Below, one piece after another: positions 61,155-64,000 of a stretch of DNA of 64,000 nt (positions within the stretch are counted from its first letter, which is position 1; every line of letters begins with the position of its first letter). Made by a program: the position numbers and the translations under genes. A model generated the notes under the pieces. That model saw nothing but the letters and a program-made list of their open reading frames with translations, did no database searches and had not been told where the DNA came from. The stretch is taken from assembly GCA_934466455.1 (NCBI GenBank), contig CAKSLF010000002.1, forward strand, positions 114,386-178,385. Direction: 5' to 3'. The stretch is from an uncultured Oscillospiraceae bacterium. Lineage in GTDB: Bacteria > Bacillota > Clostridia > Oscillospirales > Ruminococcaceae.

Positions 61155-61862
61155 TTAATCTGTAACAAGGGTGCCGATGTTTTCTCCGCAAACTGCTCTT
61201 ACTATGTTGTCCGGGTCTGCAAGGCTGAATACATAAACGGGCATATTGTTATCCCGGCACATCGCCGCTGAGGTGGAATCCATAACGCCAAGCTCTTTAT
61301 CAAGTACCTCTTTGAAAGTAAGGTGGTCATACTTGACCGCATCGGCATATTTATGCGGATCCTTATCATAAACTCCGTCTACCATGGTTGCCTTAAACAT
61401 AACATCCGCCCCAATTTCCACCGCACGCAGAGAGCTTGCGGTATCCGTGGAAAAATGCGGGCAACCGGTTCCGCATCCAAAGATAACTACACGCCCTTTT
61501 TGAAGATGGCGTACCGCTTTGTCCTTAACAAAAAGCTCTGCTATCGACGGCATTGAGAGTGCGCTCTGTACTCTTGCGGGAACGCCCATCTGTTCCAAAA
61601 TATCGCAAACCGCAAGGGCGTTCATAACCGTTGCAAGCATTCCCATATGGTCGGCTCTGCTTCTGTCCATACTTCCGCTGCTGCGTCCGCGCCAAAAATT
61701 TCCGCCGCCTACAACAATTCCGATTTCCGCTCCAAGCTCGCTGCATTTTTTAATGCTTTCACAAATTTTTGTGGCAACATCAAAATCAATTCCCATGCCT
61801 TTTTCCCCGGCAAGTGCCTCGCCGGAAAGCTTAAGCAAAATTCTTTTATACTTCAGTTCCAA
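61155..61862 (-). CDS. pyrH: Uridylate kinase (UMP kinase)
   Basis: Hexameric UMP kinase of the amino-acid kinase fold, 235 residues. RILLKLSGEALAGEKGMGID near 5-25 begins it. IGIVVGGGNFWRG lies near 52, DHMGMLATVMNAL near 72, and VIFGCGTGCPHFSTDTA near 130. I chose the TTG with GGGGTG six bases upstream. A GTG one codon earlier is possible. It is first in the operon pyrH-frr-uppS-cdsA-dxr-rseP-ispG-polC, from a promoter directly upstream. Confidence 0.97.
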   Translation of the reverse strand: MELKYKRILLKLSGEALAGEKGMGIDFDVATKICESIKKCSELGAEIGIVVGGGNFWRGRSSGSMDRSRADHMGMLATVMNALAVCDILEQMGVPARVQSALSMPSIAELFVKDKAVRHLQKGRVVIFGCGTGCPHFSTDTASSLRAVEIGADVMFKATMVDGVYDKDPHKYADAVKYDHLTFKEVLDKELGVMDSTSAAMCRDNNMPVYVFSLADPDNIVRAVCGENIGTLVTD

Positions 61863-61924
61863 CACAATCACCCCTATCTTTTTTTCAGGGGGAGCAAGCA
61901 TTCCAATTACCCCTATTTTATATT

Positions 61925-61953
61925 ATTTTACACTAAACCAAGGTGATTGTAAA
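61925..61953 (-). promoter_or_regulatory. Sigma-A-type promoter of the pyrH operon
   Basis: TTTACA and TAAAAT are separated by 17 bases on the minus strand, about 60 bases before pyrH. It shows that the operon begins here, independent of rpsB-tsf. Confidence 0.75.
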
Positions 61954-62018
61954 GATGAAAACACAAATCCGCCGGCACAAAATTGCTTTGGCGGATTTGC
62001 CTCGCCACTTATTATATA

Positions 62019-62053
62019 AAAATGCCCCTTGCGAAAAGCAAGGGGCATTTTAT
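62019..62053. terminator. Terminator of the microcompartment genes
   Basis: AAAATGCCCCTTGC and GCAAGGGGCATTTT are separated by five bases, with A- and T-tails. It is the last element of the pduS-pduT transcript on the minus strand. Confidence 0.88.
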
Positions 62054-62070
62054 GTACGGTTAAATTAAAA

Positions 62071-62619
62071 TTACAGAAGAGAATCGAAGAGTTCGGGAGC
62101 GTATTTCGGTATAACGGTAGAACCGATATACAGATCGTTTCTGGAAGGCTCCTCAATACCTGCAGCAACGGCAGCTCTTACTGCACCGACATCGCCGGTA
62201 AGGGTAACAATGCCCTTGCCGCCAACCGCATAACCCATGGTAATGGTTATAAGGTTGATCTGTGCGGCTTTTGCAGCAACATCGGCAGCCTTAATGGCGG
62301 AGGTGATGCTGTAAAATTCCATTGCACCGATTGCGTCGCCGCGCTGAACCTGTGCGGTGCCGCTGAGTGCAGGAATAAGCTGCGGATGTACATTTTGTAT
62401 AATCATTTTATCAACTACGCAGTTACCGCCATTGATTTCGCCGGCAAGAATGGAGGCTTTTACTGAACCGGTATCGCCATAGATGATGATGATATATTTG
62501 CCGGGGCAAACTGTGGAAGTACGGATAAGGCTTACTTCTGCAGCTTTGAGCATAACATCGCATGTCTCGATGCCCTTTGCGATGCTGTTAAATTCAAGCA
62601 TTCCGATTGTCTGGATCAT
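62071..62619 (-). CDS. pduT: Tandem-BMC-domain microcompartment shell protein, PduT type
   Basis: Shell protein of 182 residues made of two BMC domains (about 1-90 and 95-180), which form pseudohexameric trimers. Domain 1 has IGMLEFNSIAKGIETCDVMLKAA, domain 2 has IGAMEFYSITSAIKAADVAAKAA, and each ends in a GDxGxVxA segment. Cys38 lies in STVCPGKY, at the position that binds a [4Fe-4S] cluster in the pore of PduT, so an electron-conducting pore is likely. Its ATG overlaps the pduS stop by four bases. Downstream is a terminator. Confidence 0.94.
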   Translation of the reverse strand: MIQTIGMLEFNSIAKGIETCDVMLKAAEVSLIRTSTVCPGKYIIIIYGDTGSVKASILAGEINGGNCVVDKMIIQNVHPQLIPALSGTAQVQRGDAIGAMEFYSITSAIKAADVAAKAAQINLITITMGYAVGGKGIVTLTGDVGAVRAAVAAGIEEPSRNDLYIGSTVIPKYAPELFDSLL

Positions 62620-63971
62620 TTGCTCTCCCTCCTTATTTCTACTCTGTCAGTGACAGCAGTGACTTCTCCGTCAAAGCTTGCGTATACATTTGCGCCAAGC
62701 TTTCCGTCAGCCATAACGCCGATGGGGTCGCCCTTCTTTACCATATCGCCAACGGAAACGGTGGCGGTTGCCGGTGCGCCGATATGCTGTTTAAGCGGTA
62801 CCTCGACTACATCGGGGGTAAGAACGATGGGCTCGTCGGTAACAAGATGTTTTCCGTAATATTTGCTGAGTCCAAGGCGTGCGACAAGACGATTGGTCGG
62901 AATCTTGCGGACTTCTCTCTCGGGTCTTGCATGGGGCTCTGCGTTCTTCGGAACATCAATTCCTCTTGCACGGAGCTGGTTCTTAATGTAAACATTTGCC
63001 TTTCTGGGGGAAAGATGCATCGGGCAGGAGAACAGTTCGCATGCGCCGCATTCGGAGCAGTTCATAACATGACCGAATACACGGAGATATTCATCGTTAT
63101 CGGTGATAAGAGATTCACGATAAAGATTTCTCATGGTCATATGCGGCTTAATGTCGTGACCGGTCTGATATCTCGGGCAGTTATCGGTGCACATACGGCA
63201 CTGGATGCAGCTTGCCTTTGCTCTGTTTATCATGGATTCGGGTTTAAGATGGCTGCTGGTAACAAGATAATGATCTTTAGGAAGAACGATGATGTTGCCG
63301 TCGGTCTTTGTGATGACAAGCTTGTCAATGTCTTCGTCATTATCATGAACTTTACCCATCATAGGTCCGCCCATAATTACTGCATAGTTGGAAATGGTGG
63401 GGTCTGCTGCTTTTACGCACTCGCGAACGGAGGTTCCAAGCGGTACATGGAGCATAACAGGGTGTTTGACCTCGCCGACTACGCTGAGGAATTTATCGGT
63501 AACAGGCTTGCCGTCATAAGCGTCAACAATGTTGAGAACGGTTCCAACATTGTCAACAACTGCACCGACCATCAGCGGAATGCCCCTCTCGGGGACGGAT
63601 TTTCCGGTGATTTCGCAAACAATTACCTGCTCGTCACCGGCGGGATAAAAGTATCCCATTTTGTGGAGTTTAATGTCGCTTCCTGCTTCGGCAATAGCTT
63701 TTTCAAGAGCAGCGATCTCAGTCTTATAAGCTGCTTTGAGGGCTATGTACTTTTTGTCGGCGCCAAGCTCTTTTGCAATCATGTCAACGCCTTTTACAAG
63801 ATCCGCCGCTCTGGTTCTGATAAGGAACTTATCAGTTTCAATAAGCGGTTCGCACTCTGCTGCGTTTACGATGAAGTACTCAGATTTAGCGTTGAGTTTT
63901 ACATGGGTAGGAAATCCTGCGCCGCCCGCACCGACAATACCGGCATTTTTAACGGTTTCGACTAAACTCAA
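62616..63971 (-). CDS. pduS: Microcompartment cobalamin reductase/Fe-S flavoprotein, PduS type
   Basis: RnfC-like electron carrier of 451 residues. GIVGAGGAGFPTHVK near residue 10 and NAAECEPLIETDK near 35 are the flavin/NADH-binding opening of the RnfC/PduS fold. Two ferredoxin-type cluster motifs follow, CIQCRMCTDNCPR near 257 and CSECGACELFSCP near 304. A C-terminal barrel-sandwich (VSVGDMVKKGDPIG) ends it. PduS reduces cobalamin in the Pdu compartment. Similar genes also occur in glycyl-radical compartments. The rest of the locus lies beyond the right edge. Confidence 0.93.
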   Translation of the reverse strand: MSLVETVKNAGIVGAGGAGFPTHVKLNAKSEYFIVNAAECEPLIETDKFLIRTRAADLVKGVDMIAKELGADKKYIALKAAYKTEIAALEKAIAEAGSDIKLHKMGYFYPAGDEQVIVCEITGKSVPERGIPLMVGAVVDNVGTVLNIVDAYDGKPVTDKFLSVVGEVKHPVMLHVPLGTSVRECVKAADPTISNYAVIMGGPMMGKVHDNDEDIDKLVITKTDGNIIVLPKDHYLVTSSHLKPESMINRAKASCIQCRMCTDNCPRYQTGHDIKPHMTMRNLYRESLITDNDEYLRVFGHVMNCSECGACELFSCPMHLSPRKANVYIKNQLRARGIDVPKNAEPHARPEREVRKIPTNRLVARLGLSKYYGKHLVTDEPIVLTPDVVEVPLKQHIGAPATATVSVGDMVKKGDPIGVMADGKLGANVYASFDGEVTAVTDRVEIRRESK

Positions 63972-64000
63972 ATCAATGCACCTCCCTGTATTTTTCTGCA

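Noticed and set aside
61964..62000. Inverted repeat CAAATCCGCC/GGCGGATTTG between pduT and pyrH
   Set aside because: The loop is 17 bases and no T-run follows on either strand, so I do not call a terminator. It could be an operator, but nothing supports that.
1..64000. tRNA, rRNA, CRISPR, IS elements, prophage or defence islands
   Set aside because: I read the intergenic gaps for cloverleaf ends, repeat-spacer periodicity, transposase or integrase motifs and found none. The gaps hold promoters, hairpins and the riboswitch only.

Overview
The window looks like a chromosomal segment of an anaerobic, low-to-mid G+C Gram-positive bacterium of the class Clostridia, probably an Oscillospiraceae/Ruminococcaceae-like gut lineage. 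The evidence is the firmicute gene orders (pyrH-frr-uppS-cdsA-dxr-rseP-ispG-polC, scpA-scpB beside sporulation genes, der-plsY), a PolC-type polymerase, CIRCE-controlled groESL, a GerW/YtfJ sporulation protein, formate-tetrahydrofolate ligase, an NPxTG surface anchor, strong AGGAGG ribosome binding sites and frequent TTG starts. The lineage is inferred, because there is no rRNA in the window. I see no tRNA, rRNA, IS element, prophage or CRISPR array.

Layout. 1-3740 (minus): a PotABCD/Fbp-like ABC transporter, its ATPase cut by the window edge. 4001-5230: peptidase T. 5314-6922 (minus): a cobalamin riboswitch with an intrinsic terminator, followed by a secreted DUF4465-like protein with a sortase anchor. 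This is the most interesting unit of the window. 7091-7650: ireB and a small conserved gene. 7817-9888 (minus): groESL with CIRCE. 9907-14653 (minus): metG-tatD-trmB and a lone solute-binding lipoprotein. 14850-19478: small membrane proteins, fhs and Mrp (minus), and a PfkB kinase. 19527-21542 (minus): htpG with its own CIRCE. 21631-24238: ADP-ribosylglycohydrolase, a gutted alpha/beta hydrolase and an unknown gene. 24551-30233: xanthine phosphoribosyltransferase followed by a complete BMP-type nucleoside ABC transporter, a purine salvage unit.

30422-37516 (plus): M23/LysM/G5 peptidase, murA, WalJ-like hydrolase, rlmH, a ParC/GyrA-type topoisomerase subunit and a small membrane protein. 37761: secG. 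38112-43218 (minus): rRNA pseudouridine synthase, DacF-like carboxypeptidase, GerW/YtfJ, DUF2953, scpB, scpA and a site-2 protease. 43468: rpmB. 43784-48471 (minus): small membrane protein, plsY, der, a DUF512/PDZ Fe-S protein, rpmF and the DUF177/YceD protein. 48645: radC; 49415: RluA-type synthase.

50425-61862 (minus): the envelope/isoprenoid/replication operon pyrH, frr, uppS, cdsA, dxr, rseP, ispG, polC and a degenerate aminotransferase-like gene. It starts from its own promoter, without rpsB-tsf upstream. 62071-63971 (minus): pduT and pduS, the tail of a bacterial microcompartment locus running off the right edge. PduS is a cobalamin reductase in the Pdu system, so the window carries two independent hints that cobalamin matters here: this gene and the riboswitch-controlled surface protein.
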